Shown here piece after piece: positions 38,026 through 49,543 of a stretch of 64,000 bases of DNA. Source of the stretch: Brevundimonas sp. UBA5713 (GTDB taxonomy: Bacteria; Pseudomonadota; Alphaproteobacteria; Caulobacterales; Caulobacteraceae); NCBI RefSeq assembly GCF_002419815.1, contig NZ_DIGV01000055.1, positions 6,433-70,432 on the forward strand, read 5' to 3'. The notes beneath the pieces are model-generated. The model was not told the origin of the DNA. It searched no databases and saw only the letters and a program-made list of their open reading frames with translations. Each line of letters opens with the position of its first letter. Position 1 is the stretch's first letter. The position numbers and the translations under genes were made by a program.

Positions 38026-39693
38026 TTAGCGGCCGAACTTCTGGTGCTGGATACGCTTCGGAATGATGCTGTCCGCACCAAGGCGACGCATCTTGTCCTG
38101 TTCGTAGGCTTCGAAGTTACCTTCGAACCATTCCACGTGGCCGTCGCCTTCGAAGGCGAGGATGTGGGTGGCCAGACGGTCAAGGAACCAGCGGTCGTGG
38201 CTGATGACCACGGCGCAGCCGGCGAACTCTTCCAGAGCCTCTTCGAGGTTCTGCAGGGTTTCGATGTCAAGGTCGTTGGTCGGTTCGTCGAGCAGGATCA
38301 GGTTGCCGCCGGTGGCCAGCGTCTTGGCCAGGTGGACGCGGTTGCGCTCACCACCCGACAGCAGGCCGACCTTCTTCTGTTGGTCGCCGCCCTTGAAGTT
38401 GAACGAGCCGACATAGGCGCGGGTGTTGATCTCGCGCTTGCCGACCATCATCACGTCGGTGCCGCCCGAGATAGCCTGCCAGATGGTGTCTTCCGGCTTC
38501 AGGTCGTCGCGCGACTGGTCGACATAGGCCAGCTTGACGGTCTCGCCGACACGGATCGTGCCTTCGTCCGGCTGTTCTTGGCCGGTGATCAGCTTGAACA
38601 GGGTCGACTTACCGGCACCGTTCGGGCCGATAACGCCAACGATACCGTTCGGCGGCAGCTTGAAGGTCAGATCCTTGAAGAGCTGCTTGTCGCCAAACTT
38701 CTTGGACAGGCCGTTGACTTCCAGCACCACGTTGCCGAGGCGCGGGCCCGGCGGGATCTGGATGTGGGCGTAGGTCTGGGCGCCGCGTTGGGCCTCCTGT
38801 TCCTCCACCATGCGCTCATAGGCGGCCAGACGGGCTTTCGACTTGGCCTGACGGGCCTTGGCACCCGAACGGACCCATTCCAGTTCGCGGGTAAGGGCGC
38901 GCTGGCGAGCTTCGGATTCCGACTGCTCTTGCACAACGCGCTTCTGCTTGGCTTCCAGCCAGGAGGAGTAGTTGCCCTCGTGCGGGTGGCCTTTGCCGCG
39001 GTCCAGTTCGAGCGTCCACTTGGTCACTTGGTCAAGGAAGTAACGGTCGTGGGTCACGAGGATGACGCAGCCCGGGAAGTTTTCCAGGTGGTGCTGCAGC
39101 CATGCGACGGATTCGGCGTCCAAGTGGTTGGTCGGTTCGTCCATCAGCAGCATGTCGGGCTTCGACAGCAGCAGGCGAGCCAGAGCCACGCGGCGCTTTT
39201 CACCACCCGACAGGTTGGTCACAGCCCAATCGTCCGGCGGGCAGCGCAGGGCACCCATGGCCATTTCGATACGGCTGTCGATGTCCCACACGTCGGCGGC
39301 GTCGATCTTCTCCTGGAGAGCGGTCATCTCTTCCATGAGTTCATCGGTGTAGTTTTCGCCCAGCTCGGCAGCGATGGCGTTGAAGCGGTTGACCCACTGC
39401 TTCTCTTCGCACCACGCTTCGACGTTCTCGCGAACGTTCAGGCTGTCGTCCAGCTTCGGCTCTTGTTCCAGATAGCCGCGCTTGATGCCATCGGCAGCGC
39501 GGGCCTCGCCCTGGAACTCGGTGTCCAGGCCAGCCATGATCTTCAGCAGGGTGGACTTACCCGAGCCGTTCACGCCGACCACGCCGATCTTGGCGTCGTT
39601 GTAGAAGCTGAGCCAGATGTTCTCGAAGACCTTCTTGCCGCCGGGATAGGCCTTGGTCAGGCCCTGCATCTGGAAAATATATTGTTGCGCCAT
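38026..39693 (-). CDS. ettA: Energy-dependent translational throttle protein EttA (ABC-F)
   Basis: 555 residues with two ABC ATPase domains on one chain and no membrane segments, the ABC-F layout. The Walker A motifs are GVNGSGKST and GPNGAGKST, the signatures LSGGEKRRVALARLL and LSGGERNRVHLAKTL, and the Walker B motifs LLMDEPTNHLDA and LILLDEPTNDLD. The linker contains the charged helical P-site tRNA-interaction region (about 240-310). EttA binds the ribosomal E-site and gates the first peptide bond according to the ATP/ADP ratio. Length and linker fit EttA better than Uup or YheS. Confidence 0.95.
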   Translation of the reverse strand: MAQQYIFQMQGLTKAYPGGKKVFENIWLSFYNDAKIGVVGVNGSGKSTLLKIMAGLDTEFQGEARAADGIKRGYLEQEPKLDDSLNVRENVEAWCEEKQWVNRFNAIAAELGENYTDELMEEMTALQEKIDAADVWDIDSRIEMAMGALRCPPDDWAVTNLSGGEKRRVALARLLLSKPDMLLMDEPTNHLDAESVAWLQHHLENFPGCVILVTHDRYFLDQVTKWTLELDRGKGHPHEGNYSSWLEAKQKRVVQEQSESEARQRALTRELEWVRSGAKARQAKSKARLAAYERMVEEQEAQRGAQTYAHIQIPPGPRLGNVVLEVNGLSKKFGDKQLFKDLTFKLPPNGIVGVIGPNGAGKSTLFKLITGQEQPDEGTIRVGETVKLAYVDQSRDDLKPEDTIWQAISGGTDVMMVGKREINTRAYVGSFNFKGGDQQKKVGLLSGGERNRVHLAKTLATGGNLILLDEPTNDLDIETLQNLEEALEEFAGCAVVISHDRWFLDRLATHILAFEGDGHVEWFEGNFEAYEQDKMRRLGADSIIPKRIQHQKFGR

Positions 39694-39870
39694 TCGGTGC
39701 GTCGCGCCCTTGATTCAGAGGAATTGGGAGTGTTGCAGGGGGATGTAGCGATTGGGCGGCGAAAGGGCAAATGTGGCGCGACGAATGTCGGACCTATTTG
39801 GCGGGTAGCAGAGCTTCCAGCGCTCTCATAAACCCGATCGGTGCCGCACCTTTGGGAAACGGGCGTCACA

Positions 39871-40623
39871 TTAGGCGATGGAACCCCCATCCGCGGTGAT
39901 GCCAGTGCCGGTGATGAAGGCCGCATCCGGACCGGCGAGAAAAGCTACAGCCTTGGCGATTTCCTCGGGGCGGCCATAGCGTTGCACGGGGATGGTGCTG
40001 GTCACCATAGAGGCCAGTTCGCCGTCAGCAGGATTCATGTCAGTATCGGTGGGGCCGGGACGCACCAGATTGACGGTGATCTTGCGGCTGCCCAGGTCGC
40101 GAGCAAGGCCGCGTGTGAAGGATTCCAGCGCCGACTTGGTGGCGGCGTAGACGGCGAGGCCCGCAAACGGAACCTGAAGACCGATATTGCTGCCAATGGT
40201 GATGATGCGACCACCGTCGGCCAAATGCTTTAAAGCGGCTTGGGTCGTATAGAAGACGCCGCGAACATTCACATCGATCTGGATATCGATGTCTTCGGCC
40301 GACATTTCGGCGAAAGGGGCCATCCGCGCCACGCCCGCATTGTTGATAAGGATATCCAGACCACCCAGTTCGGATGCGGTCCGATCTACCGCGAAGCGGA
40401 CCGCCGAGCGATCCGCCGCATTGGCCCGGATGGCAATGGCCCTGCGGCCCAGCGCGCGCAGTTCTGCGGCCAGGGCCTCGGCGCGCTCTGTTGAATTTTC
40501 ATAGGTGATGGCGACGTCGGCTCCATCAGCGGCCAGTTGGCGGGCGACAGCAGCGCCAATGCCGCGTGCGCCGCCTGTGACCAGTGCGCGTTTGCCAGCG
40601 AGGGGAAGGGAGGTGTTGGTCAT
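39871..40623 (-). CDS. Short-chain dehydrogenase/reductase
   Basis: A 250-residue classical SDR. The cofactor motif TGGARGIG is at about residues 16-23, NNAG near 91-94, the catalytic serine region ITIGSNIG and the YAATK pair (Tyr and Lys) near 160. Overall it is closest in style to 3-oxoacyl-ACP reductase/glucose dehydrogenase relatives. It is divergent from a TetR regulator, which probably represses it. The start at 40623 is chosen because the SDR fold begins within 15 residues; the frame opens 14 codons earlier. Confidence 0.9.
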   Translation of the reverse strand: MTNTSLPLAGKRALVTGGARGIGAAVARQLAADGADVAITYENSTERAEALAAELRALGRRAIAIRANAADRSAVRFAVDRTASELGGLDILINNAGVARMAPFAEMSAEDIDIQIDVNVRGVFYTTQAALKHLADGGRIITIGSNIGLQVPFAGLAVYAATKSALESFTRGLARDLGSRKITVNLVRPGPTDTDMNPADGELASMVTSTIPVQRYGRPEEIAKAVAFLAGPDAAFITGTGITADGGSIA

Positions 40624-40645
40624 GGGAAGTCGCTCCGGTGATTCT

Positions 40646-40667
40646 TTTTGTGCTGATCGATACAAAA
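40646..40667. promoter_or_regulatory. Candidate TetR operator in divergent promoter
   Basis: TTTTGT and ACAAAA form inverted arms with ten bases between them, in the 109-base gap between the divergent SDR and TetR genes. Size and position suit a TetR-family site, although the arms are short and AT-rich. Confidence 0.35.
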
Positions 40668-40732
40668 TGAATTGGAGTGGCCAAGCTTCCGCAAGGCTTT
40701 ATTTGATGATCATTATAAAATAATATGAATCC

Positions 40733-41365
40733 ATGTCCGAGACCCTGCCTCAGAAAGCCCGTTCGCAACGTGGACGCCCGCGTGCCTTTGATCGTGATCA
40801 GGCGCTGGAAGCGGCCATGCGCGTGTTCTGGGAAAAGGGCTATGTCGCAACGTCCATGACTGATCTGACCACGGCCATGGGGATTGCTTCGCCCAGCCTT
40901 TACGCGGCGTTCGGTTCTAAAGAAGACCTGTTCCGCGAGGCGCTGGATCGTTACGACAGTAATTTCCGGAACTTGGCAGGCGAGGCGTTGAACAGCGATG
41001 CCCCGGTGCGCGACCAGTTCGAGGGACTGCTGCACCTGTCGGCGCGAGAGAATGATCGCCAGACGCCTGCGGGCTGTATGATGCTGATGGCCTGCGAACA
41101 GCGCGCCGAACTATCGCCAGAGTTGGCCGATGACCTGTCGTCGCGCCGTGCGGTCGCTGTGGCGCTGATGGAGCAGCGGCTTCACCGGGCCATGGAAACG
41201 GGCGAGGTGCCGGCGGATATCGATGCCCGCGCCATCGCCGAGTTTTACGGCACTCTCCAGCGCGGCTTGTCGATCAGCGCCAAGACCGGTGCCACGCCCG
41301 AAGAGTTGCGCAGCGTCATAGCCTCTTCCATGGCGGTGTGGGACACCCTTGTCCGCGCCGCCTGA
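40733..41365 (+). CDS. TetR/AcrR-family regulator
   Basis: A 210-residue protein. The N-terminus has RGRPRAFDRDQALEAAMRVFWEKGYVATSMTDLTTAMGIASPSLYAAFGSKEDLF, the TetR helix-turn-helix (about residues 13-66). The C-terminal domain is of the type that binds small ligands, with GCMMLMACEQRAEL. It is divergent from the SDR gene, so control of that gene and of itself is the natural expectation; many such pairs respond to reactive electrophiles or quinones. The ligand is unknown. Confidence 0.92.
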   Translation: MSETLPQKARSQRGRPRAFDRDQALEAAMRVFWEKGYVATSMTDLTTAMGIASPSLYAAFGSKEDLFREALDRYDSNFRNLAGEALNSDAPVRDQFEGLLHLSARENDRQTPAGCMMLMACEQRAELSPELADDLSSRRAVAVALMEQRLHRAMETGEVPADIDARAIAEFYGTLQRGLSISAKTGATPEELRSVIASSMAVWDTLVRAA

Positions 41366-41374
41366 ACACGGGCT

Positions 41375-41986
41375 TCAGCTATAATTAAAGCTGATGGAGA
41401 TGCGCTGCTCGCTGGCGCGGTTGGCGGGCACTTCGTGACGCAGCCAGCTTTCCCACATCAGGATGGTGCCCGCCTGGGGGCGTAGGTAGACGAAGGGTTT
41501 TTCCGCCTCGGTCGCGGCTTCGGTCACGCCCGGCCGGTTCATCATCATGACCAGTCGCGGGTCTTCCATTTTCAGCGATGACGCGCCGTCCGGAATGTGG
41601 ATGTAGATGGTGCCAGAGATGATGGAGTGGGGGTGGATGTGACCGGTATGGCCACCGCCCGGCATCAGGATATTGACCCACAGATTGTCCAGCTTGGGTT
41701 TGCGCGCGATGTCAAAGTTCAGCGCCTTGGTATAGGCGGCAGCGTGCTTGTCCAGAATGCGTTTCAGCTCGGCAAATTCGGGGAAGCGCTGGGGCAGGTC
41801 GTTGATCGAGCCATAGGAGGTATAGCCCGAATAGTGGTTGTCCTCGCACCATTTAATGCCCGCTTCATCTTCCTCGCCCATGACCAGACACAGGTCGAGC
41901 AACTCTTCGTGCAGCTCGGCCCAGCCCTTGTCGGCGGCGACGCTGGTTTCATAGATCTGGGTCGGGAAGAGGGTGCGTAGAGACAT
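41375..41986 (-). CDS. TIGR02466-type 2-oxoglutarate/Fe(II) oxygenase-like protein
   Basis: 203 residues. The core HTGHIHPHSIISGTIYIHIP (about residues 114-133) supplies the metal-binding histidines. WESWLRHEVPAN gives the distal histidine, and RISISFNYS contains the arginine that would bind 2-oxoglutarate. This is the double-stranded beta-helix pattern of the TIGR02466 group of putative dioxygenases, found in marine bacteria and phages, whose substrates are unknown. It is convergent with the TetR gene ten bases away. Confidence 0.85.
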   Translation of the reverse strand: MSLRTLFPTQIYETSVAADKGWAELHEELLDLCLVMGEEDEAGIKWCEDNHYSGYTSYGSINDLPQRFPEFAELKRILDKHAAAYTKALNFDIARKPKLDNLWVNILMPGGGHTGHIHPHSIISGTIYIHIPDGASSLKMEDPRLVMMMNRPGVTEAATEAEKPFVYLRPQAGTILMWESWLRHEVPANRASEQRISISFNYS

Positions 41987-42128
41987 AAGGTTCTCTTATC
42001 GCGCCGATTATGGTCGGCCAAGCGGCGTTTAACTGGAAGATACAACCTAGCCACGTTCATGTGATCTCGCACAGGTTGCGCGCTGTCATCACACTGTTTG
42101 ATAAGGCGGGGGCTAATAGGAGTGGAAC

Positions 42129-42356
42129 ATGAAGCGTAAACTGATCGCAACCAGTGCGGCTCTGCTACTAATTTTCGGCGCAGGAGGCGCAACGGCGGGT
42201 AAAGGTGGTCCTCGCGATTTCGGCGAGCGGACATATCACTATGATTTCTCAGGCAGGCTGGTTGCTGAGTCCGGCGTCGACTGCTCCGGACGCTATTATC
42301 ATTTCCCTTTAATACTCGGCAATTACACCGAAACGGAAACCTACTCCTGCAACTAA
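42129..42356 (+). CDS. Small secreted two-cysteine protein
   Basis: 75 residues. A signal peptide is probably cleaved after GGATA (about residue 23), leaving a mature peptide of about 52 residues with two cysteines (C52 and C74) that could form one disulfide. The mature part is rich in Tyr, Gly and Thr (RTYHYDF, RYYHFP, YTETETYSC). It recalls the small DUF6289 secreted peptides, but I am not certain of membership. A GGAG-like site (TAGGAGTGGAAC) precedes the ATG. It is alone on its strand between two leftward genes. Confidence 0.65.
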   Translation: MKRKLIATSAALLLIFGAGGATAGKGGPRDFGERTYHYDFSGRLVAESGVDCSGRYYHFPLILGNYTETETYSCN

Positions 42357-42414
42357 AAGGGCGGCATCGGTCGGCGCACTTTCGCGCCGATCGATGCTAT
42401 AACCTTATCTGGAG

Positions 42415-44106
42415 TTAGAGGTCATTAGCGGCCATGGCACGCTTCAATCGTTCTTTTTCCTGAGAAGAGCGGTCCGTACCCAGCATGGCGTTCCAACCGG
42501 TCATATAGTCCACTCCGGCATAGACGTGGCCCTGACCGCTGGGCGTGGTGGTGGCGGTCAAAAGGTCAAACCCGACTTGCAGGAAGGTGACGATGGGCAC
42601 CCAGCGCAGCCGCGGGCTGACGCCCGGACCGCGCGGTTGATCCAGCCATTCGGGCCTTTGCCAGATCAGTGACGGCGAGAAGAAGACGATGCCGTCTGTC
42701 GCATACTGAAGATACAGAATTCGGGTCGAACCCCATTCACCGGACTGGGGCGGGATGCCGTCCTGGTTCATGAAGCGCACGACTTCGCCGTTCCGGAAGC
42801 GTGGCAGCCACGCCGCAGAGCCGGCATCCCGATCACGGGTCAGTTGCCCCCATCCTCGGCTGGTAAAGGGCGGGCCCGACATAAAGACCCCGTCCATCGG
42901 CGCATCGACCACGTCGTAGAAATCATAGGACAGGTCGGTGTTCATGGCTCCCAGACTGAGGCCGAACAGATAGAGCTTGGGGCGGGTGTCTTCGGGCAGG
43001 CGCGACCAATAGTCATGGAAGGCCAGAAACACGGCGCGCGCGCTCTCGGCCCCGTATTCGGGAACGGCGAGCAAGGACAGCCAACTGGGCAGATAGGAGT
43101 ACTGCACGCCCACCGTGGCCACATCGCCGTCCAGTAGAACTTCCAGCGGGAAATGCGATGACGGGTCCATCCAGCCCGTGCCCGTGGGGGTGGCTATAAC
43201 CAAGGCGTCACGTTCAAACGCCCCGACGCGGATGGCTTCGTTCAAAGCCAGACGGGCCCGTTCGGCCGCCGTCTCTGCCGAACCCATGCCGACATAGATG
43301 CGCAAGGGTTGAAGGGCCGGACGGTCGGTGATGGCGCTGATGGCGGGGGCGTCAGGACCTTGGCTGACGAATGCGCGCCCCTCGGCCCCCATGGATGACC
43401 AGTCGATCAAGGACGCAGGCGAGCCGGTCGCCAAGGGATCGGACGGGCTCAGTCCATCGTCGGGCAAGGTGGCGTCTATGCGGGCATAGGTCTTGTCAAA
43501 GGCCGTGAACGCCCCGCCGATGATCACGTCTCCGCCGATGAAGACAAAGGCCGCGATAGTGGCGACCAAGCTGGCCAGCAGGGCGACCTTTTGCGGCAGG
43601 TGCTCGGCCAGCCATTTCGAGCTGACCTGAACCGCCGCCCGGAACACGCGCCCTATGCTCAGGAGCACAATGGCCACCGCGCCCGCCACACCGGCGATGG
43701 TGAAGGGGCGCACCGTCTCGACCGGCGGCAAGCCCATGGCGGTGTGCACGTCCTGCTGCCAGTGGGCCGCCATCACAAGGCCGGCCACGATGAAGGCGAC
43801 AGCCGTGCCGATGGCGATCTTGATGGCCATGTTGCGCTTGGTTCGATCAAGACGTGGCAGGCCCAGCCACGTCCAGATGAATTTCACCCCGACGCCAACC
43901 CCATAGCCCGCTGCAAAACAGCAGCCTGCCAGCACACCCTGCAACAGACCACTGCGAGGGACCAGACTGGGGGTCAGGGACGTAAAGAAACAGATCGAGC
44001 CCAGCACAATGCCGAGGACCGACACGCCGAACGGAGCCAGAAATATTCGCCACCAGCGTCGTGCTCGGAGGCCATTCAGCAATTGGTTCGCGCGTTGGAT
44101 GATCAT
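42415..44106 (-). CDS. Membrane-anchored alpha/beta hydrolase (Abhydrolase_9 type)
   Basis: 563 residues. The first about 210 residues hold four to five transmembrane helices (the N-terminal region of this family, with FFTSLTPSLVPRSGLLQGVLAG). The C-terminal catalytic domain contains LYLFGLSLGAM, a GxSxG nucleophile elbow, preceded by RIYVGMGSAETAAERARLAL. The domain probably faces the periplasm. The family is annotated only as an alpha/beta hydrolase with unknown substrate. It starts eight bases after the TrmN6-like gene on the same strand. Confidence 0.88.
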   Translation of the reverse strand: MIIQRANQLLNGLRARRWWRIFLAPFGVSVLGIVLGSICFFTSLTPSLVPRSGLLQGVLAGCCFAAGYGVGVGVKFIWTWLGLPRLDRTKRNMAIKIAIGTAVAFIVAGLVMAAHWQQDVHTAMGLPPVETVRPFTIAGVAGAVAIVLLSIGRVFRAAVQVSSKWLAEHLPQKVALLASLVATIAAFVFIGGDVIIGGAFTAFDKTYARIDATLPDDGLSPSDPLATGSPASLIDWSSMGAEGRAFVSQGPDAPAISAITDRPALQPLRIYVGMGSAETAAERARLALNEAIRVGAFERDALVIATPTGTGWMDPSSHFPLEVLLDGDVATVGVQYSYLPSWLSLLAVPEYGAESARAVFLAFHDYWSRLPEDTRPKLYLFGLSLGAMNTDLSYDFYDVVDAPMDGVFMSGPPFTSRGWGQLTRDRDAGSAAWLPRFRNGEVVRFMNQDGIPPQSGEWGSTRILYLQYATDGIVFFSPSLIWQRPEWLDQPRGPGVSPRLRWVPIVTFLQVGFDLLTATTTPSGQGHVYAGVDYMTGWNAMLGTDRSSQEKERLKRAMAANDL

Positions 44107-44113
44107 GACAGGT

Positions 44114-44884
44114 CTAGAACACCAAATCGGCTTCGCCGCGCAGGATGGCTTCGGCTTCGGGCGTGTGCTTGGGCCCTGTGCGCGGATGCAGGATCAGTGG
44201 CGGCAACAGGCGCAACGGAGCCTTGCCCGTCTTGATGGCCTGAACCAGCACGCGCTTGGCGGGCTCGTCGGCAAAGGAGTGGACGGGACGGATAGCGAAT
44301 GATCCGGCCTTGGGGGCCAGCAACGATAGAATGTCGGCCAGTCTGTCGGCGCGGTGAACGATGACGATCTTGCCGCCTTCGCGTACCGACTTCAGCAGGA
44401 AAAGGGTCCAGGCTTTGAGGCCGTCATCGGCGATCCACGCGCCGCGACGTTCTTCGGCAGGGGCGCGGATGGTGTTGGGATCATCGAAATAGGGCGGGTT
44501 GCTGACGGCCCAGTCAAACAGAGGCAAATCCAGCGCGCGGAAACCCTTGGCGACATCGCCTTGTAAAAGGGTGGTGCGATCGTCCACGCCATTGGCCTTG
44601 GCATTGTGCCGGGCCAGCGCATGCGCGAACGGATCGCGTTCCAGCCCGCACAGGTTCAGATCGCTGTGACGCTTGGCCAGTTGCATCAGCACAGCACCAG
44701 CCCCGCATCCGGCCTCGATGAGTCGCTCGCCCGCCTTGGGCGCAACCGTAGCGGCAAGCAGGGCCGCGTCCATTCCTGCCCGATAGCCCTTGGCGGGCTG
44801 CCGTAAGGTCACACGTCCCCCCAAGAGATGCGTCTCTGTGGCGAAAGCAGGGTTTTCGATGTCGTGTTCGGCTTGACCCATCAT
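44114..44884 (-). CDS. tRNA1(Val) adenine-N6 methyltransferase-like protein (TrmN6/YfiC)
   Basis: About 256 residues (the next codon, 44881, is also a possible ATG). The SAM-binding motif LIEAGCGAGAVLMQLAKR is near residues 53-70, and the amino-methyltransferase motif SNPPYF, typical of N6-adenine enzymes acting on tRNA or DNA, is near 124. In the E. coli relative the target is A37 of valine tRNA. Its start faces the divergent polyprenyl synthase gene across a gap of about 100 bases. Longer upstream readings run antisense through that gene and are not credible. Confidence 0.88.
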   Translation of the reverse strand: MMGQAEHDIENPAFATETHLLGGRVTLRQPAKGYRAGMDAALLAATVAPKAGERLIEAGCGAGAVLMQLAKRHSDLNLCGLERDPFAHALARHNAKANGVDDRTTLLQGDVAKGFRALDLPLFDWAVSNPPYFDDPNTIRAPAEERRGAWIADDGLKAWTLFLLKSVREGGKIVIVHRADRLADILSLLAPKAGSFAIRPVHSFADEPAKRVLVQAIKTGKAPLRLLPPLILHPRTGPKHTPEAEAILRGEADLVF

Positions 44885-44984
44885 GGTGCCGACACCATTG
44901 TGCGCGCCATTGCGTCGGGGCAAGACGACGCAGGGGATTTTCGGGCAGAATTTGTACTTTGCCCAAGACTTGAAAGAGAATTTC

Positions 44985-46001
44985 GTGGACGCAAAGCTCG
45001 CCGTCGCTGATCGCCCCAAGGGTGATGTGAACGCTCTGGTTGCGTTGGCCAAGGAAGACATGACCGCTGTCGACGCCCTGATCGTCGAGCGGATGCAGTC
45101 TGACGTGCCGGTCATTCCGGCGCTGGCCGAGCATCTGATTGCGGCGGGTGGCAAACGCTTGCGTCCTCTGCTGACCGTGGCCTCGGCCCGCGCCTGTGGC
45201 GGAGAGGGCGATATTGTCGCCGCCCGCAAACTGGCCGCCTCGGTCGAGTTCATTCACACAGCTACCCTGCTGCACGACGACATCGTTGACTCGTCGGAGA
45301 TGCGCCGTGGCAAGGTCGCCGCGCACCTCATCTGGGGTGCGGCCTCGTCGGTGCTGGTGGGCGACTTCCTGTTTGCGCGCGCGTTCGAGCTGATGGTGGA
45401 GACGGATTCCATCAAGGCGCTGGGCGTGCTCGCCACGGCCTCGTCGGTGATCGCCGAGGGGGAGGTGCTGCAACTGACCCGCTCGCACGATGTGAACCTC
45501 GACGAAGACACCTATCTGCAAATCATCCGGGCCAAGACGGCTGAACTGTTTGCGGCGGCCTCTGAAACGGGTGCGCTGGGTGTCGGCGTCTCGGCCGATC
45601 GCGTGACCGCCATGCGCGAATACGGCATGGCACTGGGCATTGCTTTCCAACTGGCAGACGATGCACTGGATTACGGCGCAACGTCAGAGGCTCTGGGCAA
45701 GAATGCCGGTGACGACTTTGCCGAGGGCAAGGTGACCCTGCCGCTGTTGCTGGCCATTGAGCGCACCAGCGACACCGAGGCCGCTTTCTGGGAGCGCACC
45801 ATCCACCGTGGCGACCGCAAGGACGGTGACTTCGAGCACGCGCTGAAGCTGATGCGCGGCTGCGGGGCCATCACGGCCACTCTGGATCGCGCCTATGAGT
45901 ACGCGGACCAAGCCAAGGCGGCGCTGTCCATCCTGCCGGACACCCCGTGGCGCAAGGCGCTGGAAGATGTGGCCGACTACGCCGTCAGCCGCGGTGCCTA
46001 A
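44985..46001 (+). CDS. ispB: Polyprenyl (octaprenyl/decaprenyl) diphosphate synthase
   Basis: 338 residues. It extends farnesyl diphosphate to the long side chain of ubiquinone. The two aspartate-rich motifs LLHDDIVD (first) and LADDALDY (second), the GGKRLRPLL start motif and ASETGALG are all present. I take the GTG at 44985, preceded by AAAGAGA, giving the normal family length; the frame runs back to 44883. Followed by a bidirectional terminator. Confidence 0.93.
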   Translation: MDAKLAVADRPKGDVNALVALAKEDMTAVDALIVERMQSDVPVIPALAEHLIAAGGKRLRPLLTVASARACGGEGDIVAARKLAASVEFIHTATLLHDDIVDSSEMRRGKVAAHLIWGAASSVLVGDFLFARAFELMVETDSIKALGVLATASSVIAEGEVLQLTRSHDVNLDEDTYLQIIRAKTAELFAAASETGALGVGVSADRVTAMREYGMALGIAFQLADDALDYGATSEALGKNAGDDFAEGKVTLPLLLAIERTSDTEAAFWERTIHRGDRKDGDFEHALKLMRGCGAITATLDRAYEYADQAKAALSILPDTPWRKALEDVADYAVSRGA

Positions 46002-46015
46002 CTTTTCCGGCCAAT

Positions 46016-46053
46016 AAAAAAGGGCGCTACCGGATACCGTTAGCGCCCTTTCC
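46016..46053. terminator. Bidirectional terminator between ispB and aspC
   Basis: GGGCGCTA and TAGCGCCC arms, with an inner CGG/CCG pair around an ATA loop and a single C-T mismatch. AAAAAA lies on the left and TTTCC on the right, so both convergent genes are served. Confidence 0.85.
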
Positions 46054-46073
46054 AATTCAAACGGTTGAGCCGC

Positions 46074-49434
<3,361 letters not shown>

Positions 49435-49456
49435 TCCAGCGTGATTCCTCTGGTGC

Positions 49457-49485
49457 AAAGGCCGGTTTCATGAGAATCGGCCTTT
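49457..49485 (+). terminator. Hairpin between mreB and mreC (attenuator candidate)
   Basis: AAAGGCCGGTTT pairs with GAATCGGCCTTT over 12 positions (two G-U wobbles) around a CATGA loop. No long U-run follows, so it probably trims or partly terminates transcripts rather than ending all of them. This would let mreB be made in excess over mreC and later genes. Confidence 0.6.
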
Positions 49486-49543
49486 ACTCCAATTCCCCAT
49501 TACCGACGCTGTCGGTATCGAACACTAGGTAGGAAGGCTGGCC

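Noticed and set aside
37495..39831. 778-codon open frame antisense to ettA
   Set aside because: The sense strand encodes a complete ABC-F protein; the antisense product has no domain, start site or composition of a real protein.
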